Shown piece by piece: positions 17,001 through 25,206 of a stretch of 64,000 bases of DNA. The DNA lies in the NCBI GenBank assembly GCA_019218445.1, contig JAHUUM010000002.1:101848-165847 (forward strand). The letters are read 5' to 3'. Both the position numbers and the translations under genes were made by a program. The DNA is from Weeksellaceae bacterium TAE3-ERU29. GTDB lineage: Bacteria > Bacteroidota > Bacteroidia > Flavobacteriales > Weeksellaceae. The notes beneath the pieces were generated by a model that was not told the DNA's origin, searched no databases, and worked only from the letters and a program-made list of their open reading frames with translations. The first letter of the stretch is position 1. Each line of letters starts with the position of its first letter.

Positions 17001-17378
17001 TATAAAGAAGAATCTTTTTATATGTTCCGAGATATGATAGATACCATTAACCGAGAAGTAGTTTCTTTCCTATTTAAAGGAGAATTACCTACACCGGATC
17101 CTGAACAAATTCAAAGGGCCAGACAACAGAGAGAAGAACAAGTTCAAACAACCAGAGGCAGAGATTTAAGTTCTGATCAGCAAACTCAACAAGAAGTAGC
17201 AGATCAAAACCAAACTCCGGATTGGCAAAACCAACAACTAACGCCGCGTTACGTTATGAAAATCGGTAGAAATGAAATTGTCAAAATAAGAAATGTGGAA
17301 ACTGGCATGATAGAGGAAATGAAATATAAAAAAGCTGAGCCTCTTATAGAATCCGGCGAATGGGTTTTAGATAAATAA
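14019..17378 (+). CDS. secA: Preprotein translocase ATPase SecA
   Basis: A 1119-aa ATPase that drives protein export through SecYEG at the inner membrane. Walker A reads MQTGEGKTLVATL and the DEAD-type box DEVDSVLIDDARTP. Later motifs include TNMAGRGTDIKI and QLRGRAGRQGD, and the helical scaffold is also present. It is longer than E. coli SecA because of insertions characteristic of Bacteroidetes. The C-terminus ends in IESGEWVLDK instead of the cysteine-rich zinc motif used for SecB binding, which is usual in this class. The start at 14019 gives the family N-terminus MGFLDKILKSFLG. Confidence 0.98.
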   Translation: MGFLDKILKSFLGNKNEKDVKELRGVVDKVLEEEKKLESLSIDDLRNKTAEFKAKIKEATKTQDDKIAELKDKVENLENIDEKDDIFSEIDTLNQEKYEIEEKVLEEILPQAFAVVKETAKRFFHNESLEVTATSFDRELSGEKDYVKLIGEDKAIWSTSWDAAGKPVSWDMIHYDVQLIGGTVLHQGKIAEMQTGEGKTLVATLPLYLNALTGRGVHVITVNNYLAKRDSAWIGPLMEFHGLSVDCIDNHQPNSEGRIAAYKKDIIYGTNNEFGFDYLRDNMATSTDRLVQQELNYAVIDEVDSVLIDDARTPLIISGPVPQGDRQEYDLLKPNIDKIVKAQKQELSTALNEAKRLWKEGDKKAAGFETMKVYRGLPKYKPLIKFLSEEGTRTQLQKTEGIYMQDNNREMWQIDQHLYFTIDEKNNQINLTDKGIEFLTQGSDDPEFFILPEIGEEIAEIEQLNLPEEEEHARKEVFFRDYAIKSERIHTLNQLLKAYTLFEKDVEYIVVEGQVKIVDEQTGRVMDGRRYSDGLHQALEAKEDVKIEAATQTFATITLQNYFRMYNKLSGMTGTAETEAGEFWEIYKLDVVAIPTNRPIARDDRQDLIYKTNREKFNAVIDEIVHLSQDEKRPVLVGTTSVEVSELLSRALQLRKIEHNVLNAKLHKQEADVVAQAGQPGKITIATNMAGRGTDIKISDEVKEAGGLAIIGTERHDSRRVDRQLRGRAGRQGDVGSSQFFVSLEDSLMRLFGSERISKLMDRMGHKEGDVLQHSMVSKSIERAQKKVEENNFGIRKRLLEYDDVMNKQREVIYKRRKNALNGERLDTDIANMIYDTTVGIITEHRATGDFKNFELDLITHFTMDSPVEENEFKNGNIQSLIETVYHAAIKDYKMKVDLTAEKAYPVIANVYENNSHNFQRIQVPFTDGVRNLMVVSDLEKAYNSKGKQLIKDFEKNVTLALIDEHWKEHLRDMDDLRRSVQNVTYEQKDPLVVYKEESFYMFRDMIDTINREVVSFLFKGELPTPDPEQIQRARQQREEQVQTTRGRDLSSDQQTQQEVADQNQTPDWQNQQLTPRYVMKIGRNEIVKIRNVETGMIEEMKYKKAEPLIESGEWVLDK

Positions 17379-17393
17379 CAAAATAAATAACTT

Positions 17394-17428
17394 AAAAGCC
17401 TTGCAGTAACTGCAAGGCTTTTAACTTT
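17394..17428 (+). terminator. Rho-independent terminator after secA
   Basis: AAAAGCCTTGCAG (17394-17406) pairs perfectly with CTGCAAGGCTTTT (17410-17422) around a 3-nt loop. Confidence 0.92.
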
Positions 17429-17468
17429 CCATTAACTATTATTAAAGGCTTTAATATTTTTTTATTCC

Positions 17469-17476
17469 TAACTTTG
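17469..17476 (+). promoter_or_regulatory. -7 box of the cydAB promoter
   Basis: TAACTTTG matches TAnnTTTG and lies 28 bp before the cydA ATG. A clear TTTG at -33 is not seen, so only the -7 element is called. Confidence 0.5.
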
Positions 17477-17504
17477 AAACGCAATTTAACATATTAATAT
17501 AGTT

Positions 17505-18833
17505 ATGGAAGATTTATTGTATCACCGATTACAATTTGCTTTTACTATTACATTTCATTATTTATTTCCCCAGTTAACAATGGGGCTTTCTTTATTAATC
17601 GTGTATTTTAAAGGTAAATATGTAAAAACCGATAATATTATATATAATGATGCTGCTAAATTTTGGATGAAGATTTTTGCAGTAAATTTTGCAATGGGAG
17701 TTGTGACCGGAATTCCCATGGAATTTCAATTTGGGACAAACTGGGCTAAGTTTTCTGAACTTACAGGAAATGTAATAGGACAAACTTTAGCCATGGAAGG
17801 TATGTTTTCTTTCTTTTTAGAATCTTCTTTTATTGGATTATTCTTATTCGGAGAAAAACTTATTGGAAAAAGATTACACTTTATCACGGGGCTTTTAGTA
17901 TTTATTGGTTCTTGGTTAAGCGGTTTATTTATTATAGCCACAAATGCTTGGATGCAACATCCGGTGGGATATGAAATTTTAGAAAATGGAAAATTTGTAC
18001 TTACTAATTTCTGGGAGTTATTCTCTAACCCTTGGTTATGGCCGGTATATATTCACAATCAATTAGCCTCATTAGTTACCTCTTCATTTGTGGTTGCAGG
18101 AATAGGTGCATTTTATGTTTTAAGTAAAAAACATATAGAATTTGGTAGAATCTTCTTAAAAACAGGCATTTGGTTTGGTTTAGCATCATCTATATTAGTA
18201 GCTTTTCCATTTGGTGATGCAGCAGCAAAAAATGTGGCAGAACATCAACCTATCACTTTTGCCGCAATGGAAGGTATTTTTGAATCTACAGAAGGAGGTG
18301 CTCCTATTGCAATAATAGGGCAACCTAATATAAAAGAAAAAAGGTTGGATAACGCTATAGAAATTCCAAATATTCTCTCATTTTTAACTTACCGCAGTTT
18401 TACTGAATCTGTTACAGGTTTAAATGAATTTGAAGAAGAATATTATCCTACCAATATTGCTATGTTATATTATTCATACCATATAATGGTAGGACTGGGA
18501 ACTATTTTTATAGGAATAATGTTAATATCTGCATTCATGTTAATTAAAAAGAAAATCTATAAAACCAACTGGTTATTATGGGCGATAATGTTAGCTATGC
18601 CTTTTCCTTATATCGCAAATTTAGCAGGTTGGTACACAGCAGAATTAGGAAGGCAACCATGGCTTGTACACAATTTATTAAAAACAGTAGACGGAGCTTC
18701 TTCTACAGTAAGTGCAGGTAATGCCTTATTTACTTTACTTGGTTTTGTGGGATTATATTTATTATTAGGTCTTTTATTCATACTTATTTTTATAAAAGTT
18801 GTGAATCAAGGTCCTCAAACTCAAAATGATTAA
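17505..18833 (+). CDS. cydA: Cytochrome bd ubiquinol oxidase subunit I
   Basis: A 442-aa membrane protein with about nine helices. It carries the quinol-oxidising site and haems of cytochrome bd, which reduces O2 with high affinity in the inner membrane. His18 in FTITFHYLFPQ corresponds to a haem b595 ligand, and the GRQPW motif follows AGWYTAEL. The short quinol (Q) loop gives a length below E. coli CydA, as in many Bacteroidetes. cydB follows after 2 bp, so the pair is one operon. No cydX-like small gene is visible downstream. Confidence 0.97.
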   Translation: MEDLLYHRLQFAFTITFHYLFPQLTMGLSLLIVYFKGKYVKTDNIIYNDAAKFWMKIFAVNFAMGVVTGIPMEFQFGTNWAKFSELTGNVIGQTLAMEGMFSFFLESSFIGLFLFGEKLIGKRLHFITGLLVFIGSWLSGLFIIATNAWMQHPVGYEILENGKFVLTNFWELFSNPWLWPVYIHNQLASLVTSSFVVAGIGAFYVLSKKHIEFGRIFLKTGIWFGLASSILVAFPFGDAAAKNVAEHQPITFAAMEGIFESTEGGAPIAIIGQPNIKEKRLDNAIEIPNILSFLTYRSFTESVTGLNEFEEEYYPTNIAMLYYSYHIMVGLGTIFIGIMLISAFMLIKKKIYKTNWLLWAIMLAMPFPYIANLAGWYTAELGRQPWLVHNLLKTVDGASSTVSAGNALFTLLGFVGLYLLLGLLFILIFIKVVNQGPQTQND

Positions 18834-18835
18834 TT

Positions 18836-19906
18836 ATGGAAATAGTATGGTATATCATCATAATGGGAATGCTTGTTACCTATTTCGTTCTTGACGGATA
18901 TGATTTTGGAGCAGGTGTCGTTCAATTATTCTTTTCTAAATCACACAAAGAAAAGGAAACTGTATATAAAGTTATTGGCCCTTTTTGGGATGCAAATGAG
19001 GTTTGGTTAATCGCCGGAGGAGGTACACTACTTTGTGCTTTTCCTTTAGTATATGCATCTGCTTTCAGTGGTTTTTATCTGCCTTTAATAATGGTACTTT
19101 GGTTATTAATTTTCAGAGGAATAAGCATGGAATTAAGGCACCAAGTACACAGTGATTTATGGTATGCTGTCTGGGACAAAGCTTTTGGATTATCAAGTAT
19201 GCTTTTAGCTTTATTCTTTGGAGTAGCATTGGGTAACGTTGTAAGAGGAGTAAATTTAGGGATGGTAGAAAATGGAAAGCTGACGCAAGAAGCAAACTAT
19301 TTCTTTTTACCCTTATGGAACGAATCATTCAGCCCTACAAATGTATTCCCGGGAGTATTAGATTGGTTTACAGTAATTATAGGAATTATTTCTGTAATTG
19401 CATTATGTATACACGGAGCAAACTGGATTATTTTAAAAAGTAATTCTCCATTCAAATTAAGGTTAAAGAAAATTGTTCCTAAATTAACAATCGTCTTATC
19501 AATCTTTATTATAATTTCTATTGCTTTATGGGCTAATGTAAATCCGAATGCATTTGAAAATTATATTGAACATCCTATCTTTTTTCTTTTCCCAATTATA
19601 ACTTTAGTTGGTTTATTTGGTTTATTTGGGGTGAATAAATATAAAAAAGACGGTAAAGGATTCTTTTTCTCTACTTTATTTATAGTAGGCGGAATCACTT
19701 CTTCTGTAGTTTCAATATTTCCAAGTCTACTGCCCTCTACAAATAACATTAATGAATCTTTGACAATCTATAATGCCGCCGCTACCGATTATGGATTGTT
19801 AACTGCTATTAAATGGTGGAGTATTGCTGTGGTATTAGTTATTTTTTATTTTATTGTTCAACATTATATCTTTAAAGGAAAAATCGATCATTTAGATTAT
19901 GATTAA
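18836..19906 (+). CDS. cydB: Cytochrome bd ubiquinol oxidase subunit II
   Basis: A 356-aa partner of CydA with about nine membrane helices. Family signatures are DGYDFGAGVVQLF near the N-terminus, FWDANEVWLI and MELRHQV. It stabilises haem binding in the bd oxidase. It begins 2 bp after cydA and ends ~20 bp before a very strong bidirectional terminator. Confidence 0.97.
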   Translation: MEIVWYIIIMGMLVTYFVLDGYDFGAGVVQLFFSKSHKEKETVYKVIGPFWDANEVWLIAGGGTLLCAFPLVYASAFSGFYLPLIMVLWLLIFRGISMELRHQVHSDLWYAVWDKAFGLSSMLLALFFGVALGNVVRGVNLGMVENGKLTQEANYFFLPLWNESFSPTNVFPGVLDWFTVIIGIISVIALCIHGANWIILKSNSPFKLRLKKIVPKLTIVLSIFIIISIALWANVNPNAFENYIEHPIFFLFPIITLVGLFGLFGVNKYKKDGKGFFFSTLFIVGGITSSVVSIFPSLLPSTNNINESLTIYNAAATDYGLLTAIKWWSIAVVLVIFYFIVQHYIFKGKIDHLDYD

Positions 19907-19926
19907 TCCCCTTTAATAATTTACCC

Positions 19927-19978
19927 ACTAAAAGAAGAAGCCGTTTCAAAATTTATTGAAACGGCTTCTTCTTTTAGT
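19927..19978. terminator. Very strong bidirectional terminator (23-bp perfect stem)
   Basis: The arm at 19927-19949 is the exact reverse complement of 19956-19978, around a 6-nt loop; the core is GCCGTTTCAA/TTGAAACGGC. It separates the convergent cydAB and M48 peptidase genes. Confidence 0.95.
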
Positions 19979-20032
19979 CAATTAATTTTGTACCCAAACC
20001 TATAATATTTTTTAGAACGGGACAAAATTCTT

Positions 20033-20845
20033 TTAATTAAGACTTACTGATTTCCCTGTAGCTTTATTATAAATCTCAATAGCTTCAGGTAATTGTGCAT
20101 TTAACTGAGCAATTCGTCTTCCCGGATTTGGGTGAGTAGATAAAAATTCAGGTGGTCTTCTTGAGTTTTTAGTTTGAGCCTCCATTCTTTCCCAGAATTT
20201 AGGAGCTTCACGTGGATCATAACCTGCCATTGCCATTAAAGTTAAACCTATTTTATCTGCCTCTAATTCTGCTTTTCTGGAATATGCCAAAATTCCTACT
20301 TGTGCTCCTACAGGATACAATGAATTAAAAACATTTCTATATCTGTTATCTTTTATCGCAACATTTCCTGCTATTTGTAATCCTTGTGCCACTAAAGCTT
20401 GAGACATTCTTTGTGCACTGTGTTCTGCCAAAGCATGAGTAATCTCGTGCCCCATAACTACCGCTACTCCATCTTCATTTTTACAAACAGGCATAATTCC
20501 TGTATAAAAAGCCACTTTACCACCCGGCATACACCATGCGTTTAATTGGTCATTTTCTATTAAATTATATTCCCATTTATAACCATCTAAAAAGTTCAAT
20601 TGATTTTGAGCTTGTAAATAACGTTCTACTGCTCCTTGTATATTTTTCCCTACGGTTTTTACCATCATGGTTTGTTTTGCATTTTTAGAAAGTTTCTGCT
20701 CTTTCAAAACTTGATTGTATTGTTGAAAAGCCATCGGGAATAATTGTGCATTACTCACAAGTATCAACGGACGCTTTCCGGTTATAGGATTTGTGCTACA
20801 AGCCACTATAAGCAACATTAATAATGTAAAAGCTATTTTTTTCAT
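20033..20845 (-). CDS. M48 family metallopeptidase, lipoprotein
   Basis: A 270-aa protein with a lipoprotein signal peptide (MKKIAFTLLMLLIVAC, predicted lipidated Cys16). The zinc-protease motif HEITH lies at 133-137, and the third ligand is in RKAELEADKIG. These features place it near the periplasmic BepA/LoiP-type peptidases that police outer-membrane protein assembly. The C-terminal LSTHPNPGRRIAQL is also family-typical. It is monocistronic; the upstream SPFH gene has its own terminator. Confidence 0.93.
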   Translation of the reverse strand: MKKIAFTLLMLLIVACSTNPITGKRPLILVSNAQLFPMAFQQYNQVLKEQKLSKNAKQTMMVKTVGKNIQGAVERYLQAQNQLNFLDGYKWEYNLIENDQLNAWCMPGGKVAFYTGIMPVCKNEDGVAVVMGHEITHALAEHSAQRMSQALVAQGLQIAGNVAIKDNRYRNVFNSLYPVGAQVGILAYSRKAELEADKIGLTLMAMAGYDPREAPKFWERMEAQTKNSRRPPEFLSTHPNPGRRIAQLNAQLPEAIEIYNKATGKSVSLN

Positions 20846-20915
20846 ATTGTTAATTTTATTTAAAACTTCAAATTCAATTATTATTCCAAAATTAAAATAA
20901 GCCTTTTATAAAACA

Positions 20916-20945
20916 AAGAAATCCGCTGAGAACAACGGATTTCTT
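20916..20945. terminator. Hairpin terminator downstream of the SPFH gene
   Basis: AAGAAATCCG (20916-20925) pairs with CGGATTTCTT (20936-20945). It lies just past the minus-strand SPFH stop. Confidence 0.75.
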
Positions 20946-20965
20946 AAATTATTTTTAGTTAAAAT

Positions 20966-21940
20966 TTACCTTAAGCCTCTCTCTAAGTCTTCTTTTGTTT
21001 TCTTCTTCATCTCCTCTCCTATTATATTAGCTGCAGAAAAAGAAGCTACCATATTGTTCAACATATCTCCGGCGGCACTTGGTGAATTTGGTAACAAAAT
21101 CAGGTTAGATTTATTAGTTGTTCCCATGGCAGTTAATGTATCATAGTGTTGAGTTACAACGATCAAAGCAGAGGCTTCCTGAGAATTTATACCTACTTTG
21201 TTTAAGACATTTACAGATTCCTCTAATCCTTTTGCAATTTCTCTACGTTGATCTGCAATACCTTGTCCTTGCAATCTCTTACTTTCTGCTTCAGCTTTTG
21301 CTTTTTCTACAATTAATATACGCTGAGCATCCCCTTCATATTGAGCTGCAACCTTTTCCCTTTCAGATGCGTTAATTCTGTTCATTGCATGTTTTACTTG
21401 CTCATCAGGGTCAATATCTGTAACCAATGTTTTTATAATATCATAACCATAATCGTTCATTGCCTCTTGCAATTCTGCTTTTACAGCAATTGCAATATCA
21501 TCTTTTTTCTCAAAAACATCATCCAATCTAAGTTTTGGAACTTCTGCACGCACCACATCAAAAATGTAAGATGTAATCTGTGCTTGTGGATTATCTAATT
21601 TATAAAAGGCATCATACACCTTATCTTTTATCACTAAATATTGTGTAGATACTTTTAATTTCACGAAAACATCATCTTTTGTTTTAGTTTCTACTACAAC
21701 ATCTAACTGCTGAATTTTCAATGAAATTCTTCCTGCAATTTGGTCTATAAAAGGGATTTTTAAATTAAATCCTGAGCTTCTAACACTATGAAATTTCCCT
21801 AATCTCTCTACAACAACAGCAGTTTGTTGCTTTACAATAAACCATAATCCGAAAAAACTTAGGATAATAATTCCTAATATAATAAACATTCCGGCTGAGC
21901 CTAAGAGGAAATCAAGTCCCTCGATAAATTTTATTTCCAT
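20966..21940 (-). CDS. SPFH/Band 7 (stomatin/QmcA-like) membrane protein
   Basis: A 324-aa protein with one N-terminal membrane helix (~16-36, GMFIILGIIILSFFGLWFIV). The SPFH domain (KQQTAVVVERLGKFHSVRSS onward) is followed by a long helix rich in A, E and K (EREKVAAQYEGDAQRILIVE). This is the paraslipin/QmcA class, which forms membrane scaffolds. It lies 16 bp downstream of the SufT-like gene, probably in one operon. Confidence 0.9.
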   Translation of the reverse strand: MEIKFIEGLDFLLGSAGMFIILGIIILSFFGLWFIVKQQTAVVVERLGKFHSVRSSGFNLKIPFIDQIAGRISLKIQQLDVVVETKTKDDVFVKLKVSTQYLVIKDKVYDAFYKLDNPQAQITSYIFDVVRAEVPKLRLDDVFEKKDDIAIAVKAELQEAMNDYGYDIIKTLVTDIDPDEQVKHAMNRINASEREKVAAQYEGDAQRILIVEKAKAEAESKRLQGQGIADQRREIAKGLEESVNVLNKVGINSQEASALIVVTQHYDTLTAMGTTNKSNLILLPNSPSAAGDMLNNMVASFSAANIIGEEMKKKTKEDLERGLR

Positions 21941-21956
21941 AATTAATTTTCTATTT

Positions 21957-22283
21957 TTATAACATTCCTAATTCAAACTTAGCTTCCTCGCTCATTAAAT
22001 CTTGTGACCAAGGCGGATCAAAAGTTATTTGTACTGTTGCCTTTTCTATGCCTTCAATCCCTCCGATTTTCTCCTCTACCTCTGCCGGCAAAGATTCAGC
22101 TACCGGACAATTAGGCGTGGTAAGCGTCATTAAAATTTTAGCTTCTCCCGCTGTACTTACGTGAGCATCGTAAATTAATCCTAACTCATATATATCTACA
22201 GGAATTTCAGGGTCAAAGATATTTTTAAATACTTTTACCATTTCCTCTCCTAAATCCCTAATTTGTTCGTTTGTTAATTCCAT
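21957..22283 (-). CDS. MIP18/DUF59 family protein (SufT-like)
   Basis: A 108-aa protein of the MIP18 (DUF59) family, involved in maturation of iron-sulfur proteins. Signatures are FDPEIPVDIYELGLIYD, LTTPNCPVAESLP with the conserved cysteine, and FDPPWSQDLMSEEAK. No suf genes are adjacent. The SPFH gene follows 16 bp downstream. Confidence 0.92.
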   Translation of the reverse strand: MELTNEQIRDLGEEMVKVFKNIFDPEIPVDIYELGLIYDAHVSTAGEAKILMTLTTPNCPVAESLPAEVEEKIGGIEGIEKATVQITFDPPWSQDLMSEEAKFELGML

Positions 22284-22337
22284 TCTAAATCTTCAATTAT
22301 TTATTTGCTAATATACAAAGTTTGAAGTTAAAAATTA

Positions 22338-24011
22338 TCAACTTAAACCTGTAATTACTCCATTATCATCAATATCCATACCTTCGGCTGCCGGAACAGA
22401 CGGTAATCCAGGCATACGCATCGCATCTCCTAACATCGGGATAATAAATCCTGCACCTGCGGCTATTTCAAACTCTCTTACAGTAACTGTAAAATTAGTT
22501 GGTCTTCCCAGTTTTTTATCATCATCGGATAAAGATTTCGGCGTTTTCACCATACAAACCGGTAATTTATCAAATCCGTTTTTAATAAGTTCTTTTATTT
22601 GTCGTTTAGCCTTTGGTAAATATTTCACTGATTTTGCTCCATAAATCTCAGTTGCGATTGTATTTATTTTATTTTCTATTTCTTCACTATTATTATATAA
22701 AGACTTAAACGGAGTTGTATTCTCATCGGCAATCTCGGCAACAGCTTTTGCTAAATCTTTCATTCCTTCGCCACCTTCTGCAAAACCTTTTGCAACAATA
22801 GCTTTTACATCTTTTTTAGCACATTCTTCAATTATATAATTGAGTTCCTCTTTGCTGTCATTCGGGAAACTGTTAATTGCAACTACCGGAGTAATTCCAA
22901 ATTTCTGAACATTTTCTATATGTTTTTCTAAGTTTGGGTATCCTGCTTTTAATTTATCTAAATCAGGTGTTTGTAATTCATCTTTCTTTGCTCCTCCGTG
23001 ATGGCGTAAAGCTCTTACCGTAGCTACAACCACCCCAACAGACGGACTTAACCCTGCCGAAGTACATTTAATATTTAAGAATTTTTCTGCCCCTAAATCA
23101 GCTCCGAACCCTGCTTCTGTAACTACATAATCAGATAATGAAAGTCCCATTTTAGTCGCGATTACAGTATTTGTTCCTTGAGCAATAGAGGCAAAAGGTC
23201 CTCCATGAATAATTGCAGGATTACCTTCTAAAGTCTGAACTAAATTCGGTTTTATGGCATCTTTCAATAAAATTGCCATTGCTCCGACTACTTTTAGGTC
23301 TTTTGCAAAAACAGGTTTCCCGTCAAAAGTATCGGCTACGTAAATATTACCTAAGCGTTCTTTTAAATCAGAGAAGTTTTCAGATAAGCAAAGAATTGCC
23401 ATAATCTCTGATGCCGGTGTAATATTAAATCCATCTTGACGAACTACTCCGTTGTTATTTCCAACGCCTATAATTATTTCTCTTAAAGTCCTATCGTTCA
23501 TATCCATTACACGTTTCCAAGTAATGGTTTTCGGGTCGATATTTAAAGAACGTTTTTTGCTATTTAAATTATTGTCTAATGCTGCTGAAAGTAAGTTATT
23601 TGCTTTTTCTATGGCAGAAAAATCACCTGTAAAGTGTAGATTTATATCTTCCATCGGGATTACTTGAGCATAACCTCCGCCGGCTGCTCCTCCTTTTATC
23701 CCGAATACAGGACCTAAAGAAGGCTCTCTTAAAACAGCAATGGCTTGTTTGCCGATTTTATTTAATCCGTCAACCAAGCCAATAGAAGTTGTAGTTTTCC
23801 CTTCTCCTGCGGGAGTTGGAGTAATCGCAGTCACCAGAATGAGTTTGTTTTGTTTTATCTTCTCGGGATTAATTAAACTCAAAGGTAATTTTGCTTTATA
23901 CTTTCCGTACATTTCTAAATCATCTGCCGGAATGTTTAATTTATCTGCAATTTTCTGAATATGTTGAATTTTTGCATTATTTGCAATTTCAATATCTGTA
24001 GGAAATGACAT
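22338..24011 (-). CDS. fhs: Formate--tetrahydrofolate ligase
   Basis: A 557-aa cytoplasmic enzyme that makes 10-formyltetrahydrofolate from formate, THF and ATP. The P-loop reads TPAGEGKTTT, followed by REPSLGPVFGIKGGAAGGGY. The C-terminus carries FTVTVREFEIAAGAGFIIP. Length is typical. A 9-bp inverted repeat (TACTATTTT 24017-24025 / AAAATAGTA 24050-24058) lies between this gene and ribB and may attenuate read-through. Gene neighbours suggest no special regulation. Confidence 0.97.
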   Translation of the reverse strand: MSFPTDIEIANNAKIQHIQKIADKLNIPADDLEMYGKYKAKLPLSLINPEKIKQNKLILVTAITPTPAGEGKTTTSIGLVDGLNKIGKQAIAVLREPSLGPVFGIKGGAAGGGYAQVIPMEDINLHFTGDFSAIEKANNLLSAALDNNLNSKKRSLNIDPKTITWKRVMDMNDRTLREIIIGVGNNNGVVRQDGFNITPASEIMAILCLSENFSDLKERLGNIYVADTFDGKPVFAKDLKVVGAMAILLKDAIKPNLVQTLEGNPAIIHGGPFASIAQGTNTVIATKMGLSLSDYVVTEAGFGADLGAEKFLNIKCTSAGLSPSVGVVVATVRALRHHGGAKKDELQTPDLDKLKAGYPNLEKHIENVQKFGITPVVAINSFPNDSKEELNYIIEECAKKDVKAIVAKGFAEGGEGMKDLAKAVAEIADENTTPFKSLYNNSEEIENKINTIATEIYGAKSVKYLPKAKRQIKELIKNGFDKLPVCMVKTPKSLSDDDKKLGRPTNFTVTVREFEIAAGAGFIIPMLGDAMRMPGLPSVPAAEGMDIDDNGVITGLS

Positions 24012-24076
24012 AATTATACTATTTTAAATTACTGCCACTAATTTAATAAAAAATAGTATTTAAATCTAATTAAAGA

Positions 24077-25204
24077 TTACTTTAATTCTATAAATTCCTC
24101 TATACTTAAATCATAACCGCCAATAGCTTTTTTACCACTCGGGTTTTGAGTGATTAACTTCATTTTTTGAATGCCTAAATCTTTTAAAATTTGAGCGCCG
24201 ATTCCGTAATCTTTGCTGTCTACAGACTTTAACGGGTTTTCTTGTGTCCCGGCTAAGTATTCTTTGTAATGATTGAATTTTGCTTTAATTAAATCTGAAT
24301 CTATTACATTGTTTATAAAAACGACTACTCCTTTTCCGTCTTTATTGATTATTTGAGTTACTTTGTCCAGCAAGGGTTTTTCTCCGTTATGCAATGCCGA
24401 AAATAAATCAAAGTAATCATTAGTGGATTTTACTCGCACGGCTATGGCTTCATCTTTATTCCATTCGCCTTTAGTTAACGCAAAATGTATTTGTCCGTTC
24501 GTGGTTTGCTGATAAGCGATTAATTTGAAATCTCCGTAATGCGTTTTGAAATCAACTGTGTCTACTTTCTTGATTAAAGATTCATTTTTTAATCGGTAAG
24601 CTATTAATTCTTCAATAGAAATGATTTTTAAATCAAACTCTTTGGCTACTTTCATTAATTGGGGAAGCCTTGCCATTGTTCCGTCTTCATTTAAGATTTC
24701 AATTAGGATTCCGGCAGGTTTTAGTCCGGCTAATCTGGCTAAGTCTACAGCGGCTTCGGTATGCCCTGCTCTTCTTAAAACGCCTCCTTTTTTGGCTTTT
24801 AACGGGAATATATGCCCTGGACGACCAAGTTCTTGTGGTGTAGTGGTTTCTTCTACCAAAGCCTTGATTGTTTTTGCTCTGTCATGTGTGGAAATACCGG
24901 TGGTGCATCCGTGTCCTAATAAATCTACTGAAACGGTGAATGGGGTATGGTGTAAAACGGTGTTGTGTGTTACCATCATGTTTAAATCCAGTGCTTCGCA
25001 ACGGTCCTCGGTGAGGGGAGCACAAAGCAAACCTCTCCCGTATTGAGTCATGAAGTTAACCATTTCGGGAGTAACCATTTCTGCAGCTGCTATAAAGTCA
25101 CCCTCGTTTTCTCTATTTTCGTCATCTACTACTATTATTACTTTTCCGTTTTTTAAGTCTTGTAGGGCTTCTTCTATCGTATTTAAAGTGAATTCATTAC
25201 TCAT
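24077..25204 (-). CDS. ribB: 3,4-dihydroxy-2-butanone 4-phosphate synthase with degenerate GTP cyclohydrolase II domain
   Basis: A 375-aa protein. Residues 1-205 are a complete RibB domain (DDENRENEGDFIAAAEM, GRGLLCAP, TGISTHDRA, GRPGHIFPL, RRAGHTEAA), which makes the xylene-ring precursor of riboflavin. Residues ~206-375 align with RibA, but the zinc-binding cysteines and the active-site GDxxGS region are missing, so the GTP cyclohydrolase activity is presumably lost. The C-terminal YGIGAQILKDLGIQKMKL survives. This form is common in Flavobacteriia. The LptF/G-type permease gene lies immediately upstream with a 2-bp gap. Confidence 0.93.
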   Translation of the reverse strand: MSNEFTLNTIEEALQDLKNGKVIIVVDDENRENEGDFIAAAEMVTPEMVNFMTQYGRGLLCAPLTEDRCEALDLNMMVTHNTVLHHTPFTVSVDLLGHGCTTGISTHDRAKTIKALVEETTTPQELGRPGHIFPLKAKKGGVLRRAGHTEAAVDLARLAGLKPAGILIEILNEDGTMARLPQLMKVAKEFDLKIISIEELIAYRLKNESLIKKVDTVDFKTHYGDFKLIAYQQTTNGQIHFALTKGEWNKDEAIAVRVKSTNDYFDLFSALHNGEKPLLDKVTQIINKDGKGVVVFINNVIDSDLIKAKFNHYKEYLAGTQENPLKSVDSKDYGIGAQILKDLGIQKMKLITQNPSGKKAIGGYDLSIEEFIELK

Positions 25205-25206
25205 GG

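Noticed and set aside
24077..25204. Bifunctional RibBA annotation
   Set aside because: The RibA half lacks the zinc cysteines and catalytic loop, so only the RibB function is supported.
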